Source: DASTSN01 sp035760665
GTDB lineage: Bacteria > Bacteroidota > Bacteroidia > Chitinophagales > Chitinophagaceae
Reading direction: 5' to 3'
NCBI GenBank assembly: GCA_035760665.1
Contig: DASTSN010000016.1
Location: 1 to 64,000 of the forward strand
Length of the DNA: 64,000 nt
Part shown: one piece after another, positions 43,846 through 53,138 of the stretch
Numbering within the stretch: position 1 is the stretch's first letter
Layout: each line of letters begins with the position of its first letter
The notes under the pieces: model-generated
The model's database searches: none
What the model was told of the DNA's origin: nothing
Seen by the model: the letters and a program-made list of their open reading frames with translations, nothing else
Translations under genes and position numbers: made by a program

Positions 43846-44370
43846 TTACACCCGAATTCTTTGCTGTTCTGTTGTTACCAGTTTTTCAATATTTTCTTTT
43901 CTTACTTCAGCAACGAGTGCATGACCGAGTGAAGGTAGCATCACTTTAACTGTACTGTTGCGAACCTCTACAATATTGCCTTTTCGCATCATGAGAGGCC
44001 CGTTAATTATGCGAACATGATCATTCAGGTTCACTTGCGTTTTTTCTAAACGAACATGTGAATACTCATTCAAAAATTTCTTAATGGTGATAATTTCCTC
44101 ATTCCTGATTACGGCTGGCTTGCCCAACCAATAAACTAAGTTGATCACGCCCGGCGTTTGCAAAACTGTCACATGTTCCTTTTCTGTTAAATTCACAAAA
44201 ACATAGGAAGTGAACAAAGGTTCATAAACCAATTTCTTCCTGTCACTCCATTGCCTTTGAACTCTATTAAGCGGGCAATAGTGTTCAATTTTTCTTTTTG
44301 TTAGCAATTCTGCCACTTTTTTCTCCCATCTGGGGCGTGTGTAGACTGCAAACCATTTTGCTTCGATCAT
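43846..44370 (-). CDS. UpxY/NusG-like transcription antiterminator
   Basis: A 174-residue NusG paralogue: NGN domain at about 1-105 (WFAVYTRPRWEKKVAELL, CPLNRVQRQWSDRKK, PLFTSYVFV, PGVINLVYWLGKPAVI) and a KOW domain near 115-160 (NDHVRIINGPLMMRKGNIVEV). Such proteins in Bacteroidota (UpxY) let polymerase read through the long capsule operon. Here it is the third gene, after wza and wzc, rather than the first. It presumably acts on the roughly 200-base leader ahead of wza. Confidence 0.88.
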   Translation of the reverse strand: MIEAKWFAVYTRPRWEKKVAELLTKRKIEHYCPLNRVQRQWSDRKKLVYEPLFTSYVFVNLTEKEHVTVLQTPGVINLVYWLGKPAVIRNEEIITIKKFLNEYSHVRLEKTQVNLNDHVRIINGPLMMRKGNIVEVRNSTVKVMLPSLGHALVAEVRKENIEKLVTTEQQRIRV

Positions 44371-44493
44371 AATAGTACGTTTTTGGTCCGAAAATGTTGC
44401 AGTTTCTCAAGGATAAAGCTTCGCTGTTCTCAGTTACATACAGAACAACCGAGTTATTTAAAATATTTAACCAATCTGTTTTATCAAATACAA

Positions 44494-46860
44494 CTACGCT
44501 TTTCCAGCCTGCCCCATATACTTACGCTCACCGTAGCCGTATTCATAACCATAGCCATAGCCGTAACCAAATCCTGTCCGTCCAAAAAATCCTCTCGGTT
44601 TTACACCGTTAAATACGATGTTTAAATTCTTTAATGCTTTAATTTTATTATTATCATCTAATAATTGCACCATTACTTTTGGTGTATACTTATGCCGGAT
44701 AACAAATAAAGTGGCATCACAATATTCTGAAACTACATAGGCATCAGTAACTGGCTGTACTGGTGCCGTATCAGCTATTACATAATCAAAATGATTTTCC
44801 AGGTACTCAAATAAATCACCAAGCCTGGATCCCAACAACAACTCGGTAGGGTTGATAGCCATTTCACCTGCAGGAATAACGAAAAGATGATCGGTATCTG
44901 TAGCGTGAATAACTTCATCCGTTTCCTTTGCTTCTTCCAAATATTCCTTCAGCCCGGCTTTATTATCAAGATTAAACAAACCGGTTGTTTTGGGATTACG
45001 CATATCAAAATCTATCAGTACAACTTTTTTGCCTGAGGAGGCCAGGCTTTTCGCCAGGTTGCCGCTCACAAAACTCTTTCCCTCACCCCCGATACTTGAT
45101 GTAACCAGAATTTTCCTTTTTTGGGTTTGCTTACTATATAGACCCAATCCCATTCGCAGCTGACGAAACTGTTCAGCCAAAGCTGTTTTAGCAATCTTTT
45201 TTGAGTTTTTAACGAAAATATTTCCTTTTGAAACGCTCGTGATTTCACCTACAACCGGTACAGTTGTCAATTCTTCAATTTCAGAGCGGAACATGATTTT
45301 ATTAGTTAAAAATTCTCTCATGCTAACGTATACTATACCAATCACCAGAGCTAATATTCCAGCTATCAGATAAATAAACATCTTTTTAGGACTAATCGGA
45401 TCTGGTGCCGTTTCGGCTGGGTCAAGCACCCTGCTATCGGAAATAGTGGAAGCACGGGCTAGTGCCGTTTCTTCTCTTTTTTGCAGTAGAAATTGATAGA
45501 CTTCATTTTTAATTGCTTGCTGACGGCTTATCTCAACAAGTTCTTTTTCTTGTTCAGGAATCGTCTGCAACATAGAAGTATAGGAACTATTTGTGCTGGC
45601 CAAGGAATTTTTAGTGGCCTCCAGATTTCTGCGCTGACTTTTAATGCGCTCAAGAATATCTGGACGCATTTTATCTATTTGGTTTTCGACTCCTTTTAAT
45701 ATGGGGCTGTTTTCGCCAGTGGTTTGCCTCAATTGTTCATACTGAAGTTCCGCGGAGTACAATTTTTCCAGTTGCGATGACAAAATCGGATCATTTATTC
45801 CAAGGGAAGAAGGAACTATACTCGCCATACTGCCATTGGCACTAATTTGCTTTTCGACCTCATCTAAAACAGTGAGTTGGGTGTTTAAATCAGTTAACTT
45901 TTTATCATTATCACCAACATTTTGAAGGTACTGGCTTCCCTGCTGGCTTAAATTAACAATACCGCGGCTTGATTTAAAAGTTTGCACCCGTTTTTCGATC
46001 GAGTCGAGTTCTCTTCCAACAATATTGATCCTGTTATCGAGAAAAGCCACCGTTGCTGCTGCTAACTTATCCTTATCGTTAATTGCAGCAGTGTTATAGG
46101 CTTTGATCAATTCATTTAAAATATCCTTTCCTTTCCTGGGAACATCGGTATTTATCTCAAGATTAATGATAGAAGATACTTTATCGGGGGCTGTAATCCG
46201 CAAGGCACTAACTAATCCATCAGATACAATTTTAGGGTTAACTAACGTAAAAAACAAAGGTCCGGCACCGGCAGACTCAGTTTCATATCTTGGGTTTTCT
46301 TTGAATTTTAATGTGCCGAAAGGCGTATTAACAAAGCTATCCAGCGGGTAGGTATCCTTACCTATCCGTACATTATGTTGTTCTTCATTATATGTAAAAA
46401 AGATTTTTACATCTTTCTTGTTATCCTCTTTAGAGAGTTTGATCCGGGAGGGATCCTGCGCCTCAATAACAATAGGCGAGCTGGCATATGCAGATACAGT
46501 CCTCACGCCACTTTCCTCGTAAATCGGTGCATACAAATACAGATTTTTTACGACCTGTTCCACCAACGTTCTTGAATTAATTACTTTTAATTCATTCTCG
46601 ACGATTGTTTTAGAATCTACAGAATTAATAGACTCAAGTGTTTTAGATTCCTCTACCCCTTTCTTTTCATCTTTTACCAGAATTGTGGCCGTTGATTGAT
46701 ACAAAGGTGTAGCGTAGTACTTTAAATACAGTTTCGCAGCTAAACCACACACTAAAAAAAGTATTAAAAATAACGGCCAATAGGGCAGGTAACGGAACGT
46801 AATCAAACTCAATATATTTGTTGAGCTATTCTCAGTTTTTTTATTATTATCGACTCCCAT
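44494..46860 (-). CDS. wzc: Polysaccharide co-polymerase with tyrosine autokinase (Wzc)
   Basis: A 788-residue inner-membrane protein that controls chain length and export. Wzz domain at about 15-500 between two membrane helices (about 28-50 and 495-515), with a long periplasmic coiled-coil. The cytoplasmic BY-kinase has Walker A GGEGKSFVSGNLAKSLA, the A' block VVLIDFDMRNPK and Walker B DYVIADTAP. The C terminus is a tyrosine cluster (GFGYGYGYGYEYGYGERKYM), the usual autophosphorylation tail. It ends 8 bases from the wza gene side and precedes the antiterminator gene. Confidence 0.93.
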   Translation of the reverse strand: MGVDNNKKTENSSTNILSLITFRYLPYWPLFLILFLVCGLAAKLYLKYYATPLYQSTATILVKDEKKGVEESKTLESINSVDSKTIVENELKVINSRTLVEQVVKNLYLYAPIYEESGVRTVSAYASSPIVIEAQDPSRIKLSKEDNKKDVKIFFTYNEEQHNVRIGKDTYPLDSFVNTPFGTLKFKENPRYETESAGAGPLFFTLVNPKIVSDGLVSALRITAPDKVSSIINLEINTDVPRKGKDILNELIKAYNTAAINDKDKLAAATVAFLDNRINIVGRELDSIEKRVQTFKSSRGIVNLSQQGSQYLQNVGDNDKKLTDLNTQLTVLDEVEKQISANGSMASIVPSSLGINDPILSSQLEKLYSAELQYEQLRQTTGENSPILKGVENQIDKMRPDILERIKSQRRNLEATKNSLASTNSSYTSMLQTIPEQEKELVEISRQQAIKNEVYQFLLQKREETALARASTISDSRVLDPAETAPDPISPKKMFIYLIAGILALVIGIVYVSMREFLTNKIMFRSEIEELTTVPVVGEITSVSKGNIFVKNSKKIAKTALAEQFRQLRMGLGLYSKQTQKRKILVTSSIGGEGKSFVSGNLAKSLASSGKKVVLIDFDMRNPKTTGLFNLDNKAGLKEYLEEAKETDEVIHATDTDHLFVIPAGEMAINPTELLLGSRLGDLFEYLENHFDYVIADTAPVQPVTDAYVVSEYCDATLFVIRHKYTPKVMVQLLDDNNKIKALKNLNIVFNGVKPRGFFGRTGFGYGYGYGYEYGYGERKYMGQAGKA

Positions 46861-46867
46861 AAATTAT

Positions 46868-47635
46868 TTACTTTACTAATCTATCAATTACAACAATAGC
46901 AGCTGACAAAGCGCTTAGCAGAACAGGTATCCACCGGCTACTGTTACTTACACTTGCTACCTTTTGCTTATTTGGTTCAACATACACGATATCATTAGAT
47001 TTTAAGTAGTAGTAATTCGATCGGAATAACTCATCTGTATTTAGGTCAATTCGCTTAAACGTCTTCACGCCATCTTCATCGCGGATGATAAGCACATTAT
47101 CTCTTCTGCCATAAATCGTTAAATCGCCTGCTAGCCCAAGCGCCTCCAGCAATGTTACTTTTTCATTGGGTATATTCAGCACAGAAGGATGATTCACCTC
47201 ACCTAATACAGTAACTTTAAAATTCAAATAGCGAATATTGACAATCGGATCAACGAGCAACTTGCCGTCAATTAATCCTTTTGTTATATTATCTTTTAAT
47301 TGCTTTTTTGTAAGACCGGCTGCTTTAATACTTCCTAAAACCGGAAATTGTATATAGCCTTCCGTATTTACCAGGTAGCCTGAAGCTTCATTATTATTAT
47401 TATTAATACCAGTCGTTGTGTTAGGGGCGTTATACATTTGGGAGGCTTCCGGATTCAAACTTGTTACAGAAATACTGAGCAGGTCATTTTTTTGAATAAC
47501 CGGCTCAAGATCATCAGCCGTTCCCTGGATTACAGATTCATTGAGATTATTAAAATAAATAGCCTTTTTTGTATTTACACAGGAGAATAAAAAGGGTACT
47601 ATTCCAAACAGGAGTAAGAATTTGAATTGTTTCAT
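46868..47635 (-). CDS. wza: Polysaccharide export outer-membrane lipoprotein (Wza)
   Basis: A 255-residue lipoprotein that forms the outer-membrane export channel. The signal has the lipobox cysteine in PFLFSCVNT (about residue 19). A polysaccharide export (PES) domain follows with IQKNDLLSISV and then a SLBB domain with VTVLGEVNHPSVLNIPNEKVTLLEAL; the C terminus has a membrane helix typical of Bacteroidota Wza. The frame extends to 47674, but the ATG at 47635 begins the signal peptide. It is the first gene of the locus. Confidence 0.93.
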   Translation of the reverse strand: MKQFKFLLLFGIVPFLFSCVNTKKAIYFNNLNESVIQGTADDLEPVIQKNDLLSISVTSLNPEASQMYNAPNTTTGINNNNNEASGYLVNTEGYIQFPVLGSIKAAGLTKKQLKDNITKGLIDGKLLVDPIVNIRYLNFKVTVLGEVNHPSVLNIPNEKVTLLEALGLAGDLTIYGRRDNVLIIRDEDGVKTFKRIDLNTDELFRSNYYYLKSNDIVYVEPNKQKVASVSNSSRWIPVLLSALSAAIVVIDRLVK

Positions 47636-48115
47636 ATAAGTATTATTCAGTCTATAACAGTTATGGTTCTCCATCGGGTACGGGACGGCGCGAAAAATTA
47701 CTACTAACAGTTATGACAGAACATCGGAACCTAGTAATTCGACGAGGATATTAGCCAAAGGGGCTATTCAAAAAAGTTAGCTGATAATGGTGTGTTTATC
47801 AAGAAGTTTAGCGGATGAGAAACTTACTTATCGTAAGCCTCACAAATATACCTACAAATTTTACATACGCAAATAATTTATAGAAATTTTACGTAGTTAT
47901 TTCTACGACACCGCTACATTTCTTTTTTTGAGAATTCTTGGTCGAATAAAACGAGCTTATCGATTTTTTCACAAAACAATTTGATTACCAGCAACCTATT
48001 TCTCATTTTACAAGAATTCATGCATAGCACATCATTAAATAAGCATGAAAACTGATTTCGAAGATTTAAGAATCTTAATCCAGGTCATCGTAAATCTACG
48101 AGTTCATGTTTCTAT
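47636..48115. other. Leader and promoter region of the polysaccharide locus
   Basis: This 480-base stretch has no gene. A promoter at 47843-47872 points toward wza, giving a predicted leader of about 200 bases. The leader holds TAACAGTTATG twice, exactly 50 bases apart (47655-47665 and 47705-47715). Downstream of thrC the region has no convincing terminator; AAGATTTAAGAATCTT near 48060 is a short inverted repeat. Confidence 0.6.
47843..47872 (-). promoter_or_regulatory. Promoter of the polysaccharide locus
   Basis: On the minus strand TATATTTG (47843-47850) matches the Bacteroidota -7 consensus TAnnTTTG exactly, and TTG (47870-47872) lies 19 bases upstream, the expected spacing. The transcript would start near 47836. 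It faces wza at 47635. Confidence 0.7.
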
Positions 48116-49414
48116 TTACGTAGTTCTACGAATGAAATCTTTGATTAATTTATATTCGGCCGGAACTTTTACAGCATTCTTTTCACCTGAAACAATTTCA
48201 TTTAATGCTGGTGGCATAGTGATTTGTTTATGTATAACCGGCTCTACTATATTATAGAACTTGACCGGATGCGCTGTCTCCAGAAAAATACCACGGTCAT
48301 CCTTAACCGAATTTAGATACCGCTCAAGCGATGCATAAGCGACTGCTCCATGCGGATCGAGAACGTAGGCGTATTGCTTGTATACTTTTTGAATGGTAAG
48401 TTTTGTTTCGTCATCTGTTATACTATAACTACTGAGTATCTCATGCAAGTCGTCCCATTTATGCTGAAATAGCTCCAACATTCGAATGAAGTTGCTGGGA
48501 TCCCCCACATCCATCGCGTTGGAAATCGTTGCCACAGCATTTTTAGGCCGGTATTGACCGGTTTGCAAAAAAGCAGGTACTACATCATTGGCGTTGCAGG
48601 CGGCGATGAAATGTTTTACCGGTAACCCTGATACATACGCCAGTATTCCTGCACAGATATTCCCAAAGTTGCCACTGGGTACACAAAAAACCGGGGGCGT
48701 TGACTCTGCCCACTGCTTGTAGGCTAAAAAATAATAAAATTGCTGCGGCAACCACCTTGCCACATTAATAGAATTAGCAGACGTCAGAAAAATTTCTCTT
48801 TGCAACTCTTCGTCAGCAAACGCCTGCTTTACCAATCGCTGACAATCATCAAAGCTGCCTTCCACTTCCAGTGTATGAATATTCATGCCCAGTGTTGTCA
48901 GTTGTTTTTCCTGCACTGCACTCACTTTACCAGACGGATACAAGATAACCACCTCCACACCTTCTACATTATAAAATCCGTGAGCTACTGCCCCTCCAGT
49001 ATCGCCTGAAGTGGCAACAAGTACAACAACCTTTTGCTCCTTTTCCCTGGAAAAATAACCGAGACAACGACTCATGAACCGTGCACCAACATCTTTAAAG
49101 GCCAGTGTAGGCCCATGATATAATTCTAGTGAAAACATCCGGTCATTCACTTGCACCAGTGGAATGGGAAAATCTATGGTTTCTTTTACAATCTTCCGAA
49201 GTTCGGCTTCCGGAATGCAGCCTTCCACATAAGGTCTGATCACATGAAAAGCAATCTCCGAGTTGTCCATCTCACGAATTGTCTCAAAAAAACGTTTATG
49301 CAGCACCGGGATATGTTCCGGAAAATACAAACCTTTATCCGATGCTTGTCCCCGAATAGTTGCTTCTTTAAAATCAACAGCGGGAGACTTTTTATTGAGA
49401 CTATAAAACTTCAT
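48116..49414 (-). CDS. thrC: Threonine synthase
   Basis: It converts O-phosphohomoserine to threonine with PLP. The 432-residue protein has the N-terminal threonine synthase domain (MKFYSLNKKSPAVDFKEATIRG) and the PLP lysine in YHGPTLAFKDVGARFM (about residue 109), then VATSGDTGGAVAHGF and PSGNFGNICAG. It is the third gene of thrA-thrB-thrC, 17 bases after thrB. Length is normal. Confidence 0.96.
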   Translation of the reverse strand: MKFYSLNKKSPAVDFKEATIRGQASDKGLYFPEHIPVLHKRFFETIREMDNSEIAFHVIRPYVEGCIPEAELRKIVKETIDFPIPLVQVNDRMFSLELYHGPTLAFKDVGARFMSRCLGYFSREKEQKVVVLVATSGDTGGAVAHGFYNVEGVEVVILYPSGKVSAVQEKQLTTLGMNIHTLEVEGSFDDCQRLVKQAFADEELQREIFLTSANSINVARWLPQQFYYFLAYKQWAESTPPVFCVPSGNFGNICAGILAYVSGLPVKHFIAACNANDVVPAFLQTGQYRPKNAVATISNAMDVGDPSNFIRMLELFQHKWDDLHEILSSYSITDDETKLTIQKVYKQYAYVLDPHGAVAYASLERYLNSVKDDRGIFLETAHPVKFYNIVEPVIHKQITMPPALNEIVSGEKNAVKVPAEYKLIKDFIRRTT

Positions 49415-49431
49415 TCTTTAAACATATTTGG

Positions 49432-50364
49432 TTAGCCGGGTAAAATTTCCACTCCTTTCCTGTTGATACTCGTGACGTATGTTTTATAATCAACGCCAAT
49501 TCGCTGGTAAACATCGGTCATGATGGATTCTATTGTCTGGGCAGTGACCAAATCCCTGCTCAGCATAAATACGGAAGGTCCGGACCCAGAAATGCCACCG
49601 CCTAAGGCACCGGCTTCTTTGCTTTTTGTTTTCATTTCATCGAAACCTGGTATTAATATACTTCGAACGGGTTCGATGATTACATCTTCCAGGGACCGTC
49701 CAATGAGATCGTAATCACCTTTGAGCAAACCAGTAACCAACCCTGCAATATTTCCCCACTGCCGGATCGCATTTTTCAACTGTACTTCTTTACGCAGAAT
49801 CTGGCGGGCATCAGCAGTTCGCACTTCAATTTGCGGATGCACAACAGTAACAAACATCGGAGGCGCATCCAATTGAACGATGTCAAGCGGGTGAATCGCC
49901 CGTATCAGCGTCACACCTCCATAAATGCAGGGAGCTATGTTATCGGCATGCTTCACGCCGCTGGCAACCTTTTCTCCATTCATGGCAAAGCGAACAAGAT
50001 CAACTGTTGAAAATATATTTCCCAATAAATAATTCGCTGCTACTACTGCACCTGCCGAACTTGCAGCACTGGATCCTAAGCCACTGCCAGGCTTGATTTG
50101 TTTATTAATTGCTACCTCAAATCCCACCTCCTGCTTCAACTCATCCAGCAAAGCCAGCAAAGCTGCTCCCGATACATTTTGCTCTGGTTGTACCGGTAAC
50201 TGGTAATGATCAAGATGGGTGATGCGTATCCCCGGTTGGTCACTGAGAGTAACTTCCATAATATCTCCCGGGTCGTCCAGAGCAAGACCCAGAATATCGA
50301 AGCCGCATACCAGATTAGCTACAGTAGCCGGCGCTTTTATTTTTATTTTTTGTTCCTCACTCAT
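49432..50364 (-). CDS. thrB: Homoserine kinase
   Basis: A GHMP kinase of 310 residues that phosphorylates homoserine. The ATP loop is PGSGLGSSAASSAGAVVAAN (about residue 93), the N-terminal block is KIKAPATVANLVCGFDILGLAL, and GALGGGISGSGPSVFML is the third GHMP motif. It starts three bases after the thrA stop and is cotranslated with it. Confidence 0.96.
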   Translation of the reverse strand: MSEEQKIKIKAPATVANLVCGFDILGLALDDPGDIMEVTLSDQPGIRITHLDHYQLPVQPEQNVSGAALLALLDELKQEVGFEVAINKQIKPGSGLGSSAASSAGAVVAANYLLGNIFSTVDLVRFAMNGEKVASGVKHADNIAPCIYGGVTLIRAIHPLDIVQLDAPPMFVTVVHPQIEVRTADARQILRKEVQLKNAIRQWGNIAGLVTGLLKGDYDLIGRSLEDVIIEPVRSILIPGFDEMKTKSKEAGALGGGISGSGPSVFMLSRDLVTAQTIESIMTDVYQRIGVDYKTYVTSINRKGVEILPG

Positions 50365-50367
50365 ATC

Positions 50368-52815
50368 TTAATTGCTAGCTGTGCGAATGATATCAGCAAA
50401 AACACCGCTGGCCGTAACTTCAGCACCGGCCCCAGCCCCTTTTACCACCAATGGCTGTTCGCTATAGCGATCTGTATAAAACAGTACAACATTATCTTTT
50501 CCGTAAAGGTGGTAAAAATCATGTCGCGGATCGATGTGCTGTAACCCTACGGAAGCCTTGCCATCTTCGAACCGGGCTACAAACTTCAGTTTTTTACCGG
50601 CATTGGCTGCTTCGGCGTAAAGATTGTAAAAATGATCTTCATAGCGCATCATCTCATTATAAAAATCTGCCACGCTTCCCTCCATGCAGGAAGCCGGTAA
50701 AAACGACCTGTTTTCAATCTGGTCCATTTCGATGGGGACACCAGATTCCCGGGCAAGAATCATAATTTTTCGCATCACATCAGTTCCACTCAGGTCTAGC
50801 CGCGGATCCGGCTCGGTATAGCCTTCTTCCTGCGCCTGTCTTACCACTTCGGCAAACGGCCGGCTGCCATCATAATGGTTAAAAACAAAATTTAGTGTGC
50901 CGCTTAGTACTGCTTCAATTTTGTTGATTTTATCGCCGCTCCGCATCAGGTCGTTAAGTGTTCCAATCACCGGCAACCCGGCGCCAACATTGGTTTCAAA
51001 TAGAAACAATGCATTGTACTCCCTTGCCAGATCTTTTAATCGTTTGTAATAATGGTAAGCAGATGAGCAGGCAATTTTATTACAAGCCACAACCGATATT
51101 GCATGCTGCAGAAATTGGTCATAACAGGTGGCCAGTTCAGGATTAGCAGTAACATCAGCAAAAACGGAATTCCGTAGATTCCTGGCTCGTGAGTTTTTCA
51201 CAAATTCCTGCAACTGCATTGGCTTGCCCTGCTGTTCCAGCAAATCCTTCCATCTGGATAAATCAATGCCCTCATCGTTAAATAACATTTTACGACTATT
51301 AGCCATGCCTGTTACCCTTACCTGTAACCGGAGATGTTCCTGGAGGTATTGCTGCTGCTGCGCCAGTTGCGCCAGCAACCGGCTGCCAACATTGCCCACA
51401 CCCACCAGAAACAAGTTGATTTGTTTATAAGTAGTTTCAAAAAAATCTTCATGCAAAACGTTTATCGCTTTCTTAACATCACGGGAAGCAACAACCGCTG
51501 AAATGTTTCGTTCCGAAGATCCTTGTGCTATTGCCCGGATATTGACCCCATTTCTGCCAAGCGAGCCAAACATTCTGCCGCTTACACCCGTATGGCTTTT
51601 CATATGGTCACCTACGAGTGCTATAATGGCAAGATCCTTTTCTACGAGCAATGGTTCCACTTTGCCCATTTCAATTTCATAAGCAAATGTTTTATCAACA
51701 GATGCTTTAGCCAACTCCGCATAACGCTCTTCCACACCCACACAAATTGAATGCTCCGAAGAACTTTGTGTAATCAGGATAACATTGATCCGCTCATTGG
51801 CCAACGCTTCGAAAAGTCGTTTAGAGAAGCCCGGGATCCCCACCATGCCGCTTCCTTCGAGGCTCAGCAGTACAATATTGTTAATGCTGGAAATTCCGCG
51901 AATGATATTTCCATTCTCCGAGGTTTCCGTTTCGATAAGCGTTCCGTAATCATCGGGGGCAAATGTGTTTTTAATCCATACGGGTATGTTTTTATTCATT
52001 ACCGGCTGTATAGTGGGCGGATAAATAACCTTGGCACCAAAGTGCGATAGTTCCATGGCTTCCTGGTAAGAAATATGCGGTATCAGTCGCACATTTGCCA
52101 CAAGCCTGGGATCTGCTGTCATCATACCACTTACATCTGTCCAAATTTCAAGACTGGTAGCATTTATGGCAGCTGCGAGGATAGCACCAGTATAATCGGA
52201 GCCTCCGCGGCCCAGTGTGGTGGTAGCACCAGATGCATCTGCCGCAACAAAACCCGGGAGAATAAAAAGGGATTCACTGACAGTGGAAAAATAGCTGGTA
52301 ATTTTTTTATTGGTAGCACTAAAATCAACCACCGCATTACCAAAACCGGAGTCGGTAACAATTAATTCCCTTGCGTCTACACGTGTATTAGAAATACCGC
52401 CAGCATTCAGTCCGGCTGAAATTATCAGGGATGACAGCAGTTCTCCATAACTTACAATCCTGTCCTTCGTTCTTGCTGACAATTCTCCCAGTAAAAAAAT
52501 ACCATTGCAAATATCTTCCAGTTCGTTACAATGCTTTTTTACCTGGCTTAAAAGACTGCTTTGTTGTGTCACCGGAAGCAGCTCTTTCACTGCTTCTAAA
52601 TGTCGCTGCTCAATCGCCTGTAATTTTTCTTTATACGTTTCATCCGAAAGGGCGGCAAGTTCTCCTGCTCTTAACAACATATCTGTAACACCTCCGAACG
52701 CAGAAACTACCACAATGGTCCTGTCTTTTTTTAAAGCCCGCTGAATGATGGTGGTGACTTTTTGAATATTGGAGGCATTCGCTACCGAAGTACCGCCAAA
52801 CTTTAAAACCTGCAT
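50368..52815 (-). CDS. thrA: Bifunctional aspartokinase/homoserine dehydrogenase
   Basis: An 815-residue fused enzyme. The aspartokinase part (about 1-280) has MQVLKFGGTSVANA at the N terminus, TTLGRGGSDYTGA and EIWTDVSGMMTADPR. Two ACT-type regulatory regions (about 310-450) probably bind threonine. The homoserine dehydrogenase part (about 460-815) has INLFLVGVGNVGSRLL and NVGAGLPVIGTL. The frame extends to 52902, but the ATG at 52815 opens directly with the kinase motif. It is first in the thr operon behind a threonine-rich leader peptide. Confidence 0.96.
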   Translation of the reverse strand: MQVLKFGGTSVANASNIQKVTTIIQRALKKDRTIVVVSAFGGVTDMLLRAGELAALSDETYKEKLQAIEQRHLEAVKELLPVTQQSSLLSQVKKHCNELEDICNGIFLLGELSARTKDRIVSYGELLSSLIISAGLNAGGISNTRVDARELIVTDSGFGNAVVDFSATNKKITSYFSTVSESLFILPGFVAADASGATTTLGRGGSDYTGAILAAAINATSLEIWTDVSGMMTADPRLVANVRLIPHISYQEAMELSHFGAKVIYPPTIQPVMNKNIPVWIKNTFAPDDYGTLIETETSENGNIIRGISSINNIVLLSLEGSGMVGIPGFSKRLFEALANERINVILITQSSSEHSICVGVEERYAELAKASVDKTFAYEIEMGKVEPLLVEKDLAIIALVGDHMKSHTGVSGRMFGSLGRNGVNIRAIAQGSSERNISAVVASRDVKKAINVLHEDFFETTYKQINLFLVGVGNVGSRLLAQLAQQQQYLQEHLRLQVRVTGMANSRKMLFNDEGIDLSRWKDLLEQQGKPMQLQEFVKNSRARNLRNSVFADVTANPELATCYDQFLQHAISVVACNKIACSSAYHYYKRLKDLAREYNALFLFETNVGAGLPVIGTLNDLMRSGDKINKIEAVLSGTLNFVFNHYDGSRPFAEVVRQAQEEGYTEPDPRLDLSGTDVMRKIMILARESGVPIEMDQIENRSFLPASCMEGSVADFYNEMMRYEDHFYNLYAEAANAGKKLKFVARFEDGKASVGLQHIDPRHDFYHLYGKDNVVLFYTDRYSEQPLVVKGAGAGAEVTASGVFADIIRTASN

Positions 52816-53138
52816 GAATATTTGTTTGTAATTTTTTTTAGCAATAATTGAATAATGATTCTGCCGGAAAGAAGGCCCGAAAGCCCGGAGGTGATATGAC
52901 AATGTACAACCCTCAAGGGGTTGTTGTGAAAATAGTGGAGGTGGTAGTGATTTTGGCGATCACAGCTGCTTGAATAATATGTAGAAAAAAAGTCTTCACT
53001 TTTATATTATTTAGCGAAAATAGCAAAAACCATTGAAAAAATTCAATTATTCGATATTTTTTCTGGAAATGATTTAATTTCACATGCATTTTGCTGCTTG
53101 CTATAACTGTTTTTATTTTATTCTAATATTTTAAGGAA
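52816..53138. other. Divergent control region, thr operon and ppc
   Basis: The 323 bases between thrA and ppc hold the thr leader peptide (52913-52963) and, on the minus strand, a 7-bp hairpin formed by ACAACCC and GGGTTGT around its stop codon. A TATTTTCG (near 53013-53020) may be the thr -7 box. On the ppc side an AAGGA lies just before the ATG at 53139. No strong T-run terminator was found. Confidence 0.55.
52913..52963 (-). CDS. thrL: thr operon leader peptide
   Basis: A 16-codon frame on the minus strand beginning with GTG reads MIAKITTTSTIFTTTP and stops at TGA. Seven of 16 residues are threonine and three are isoleucine, including runs ACT-ACC-ACC and ACA-ACA-ACC, and it sits about 100 bases ahead of thrA. 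That is the composition of an attenuation leader, where ribosome stalling at threonine codons turns on the operon. A GTG start and no clear RBS make the exact start uncertain. Confidence 0.7.
   Translation of the reverse strand: MIAKITTTSTIFTTTP

Noticed and set aside
44494..44600. Glycine-tyrosine repeats at the end of wzc as a DNA repeat
   Set aside because: They encode the expected tyrosine cluster of BY-kinases, not a mobile or CRISPR repeat.
47675..48115. Search for a gene or riboswitch in the leader of the polysaccharide locus
   Set aside because: Frames are short and no known riboswitch pattern was seen; it is better read as promoter plus leader.
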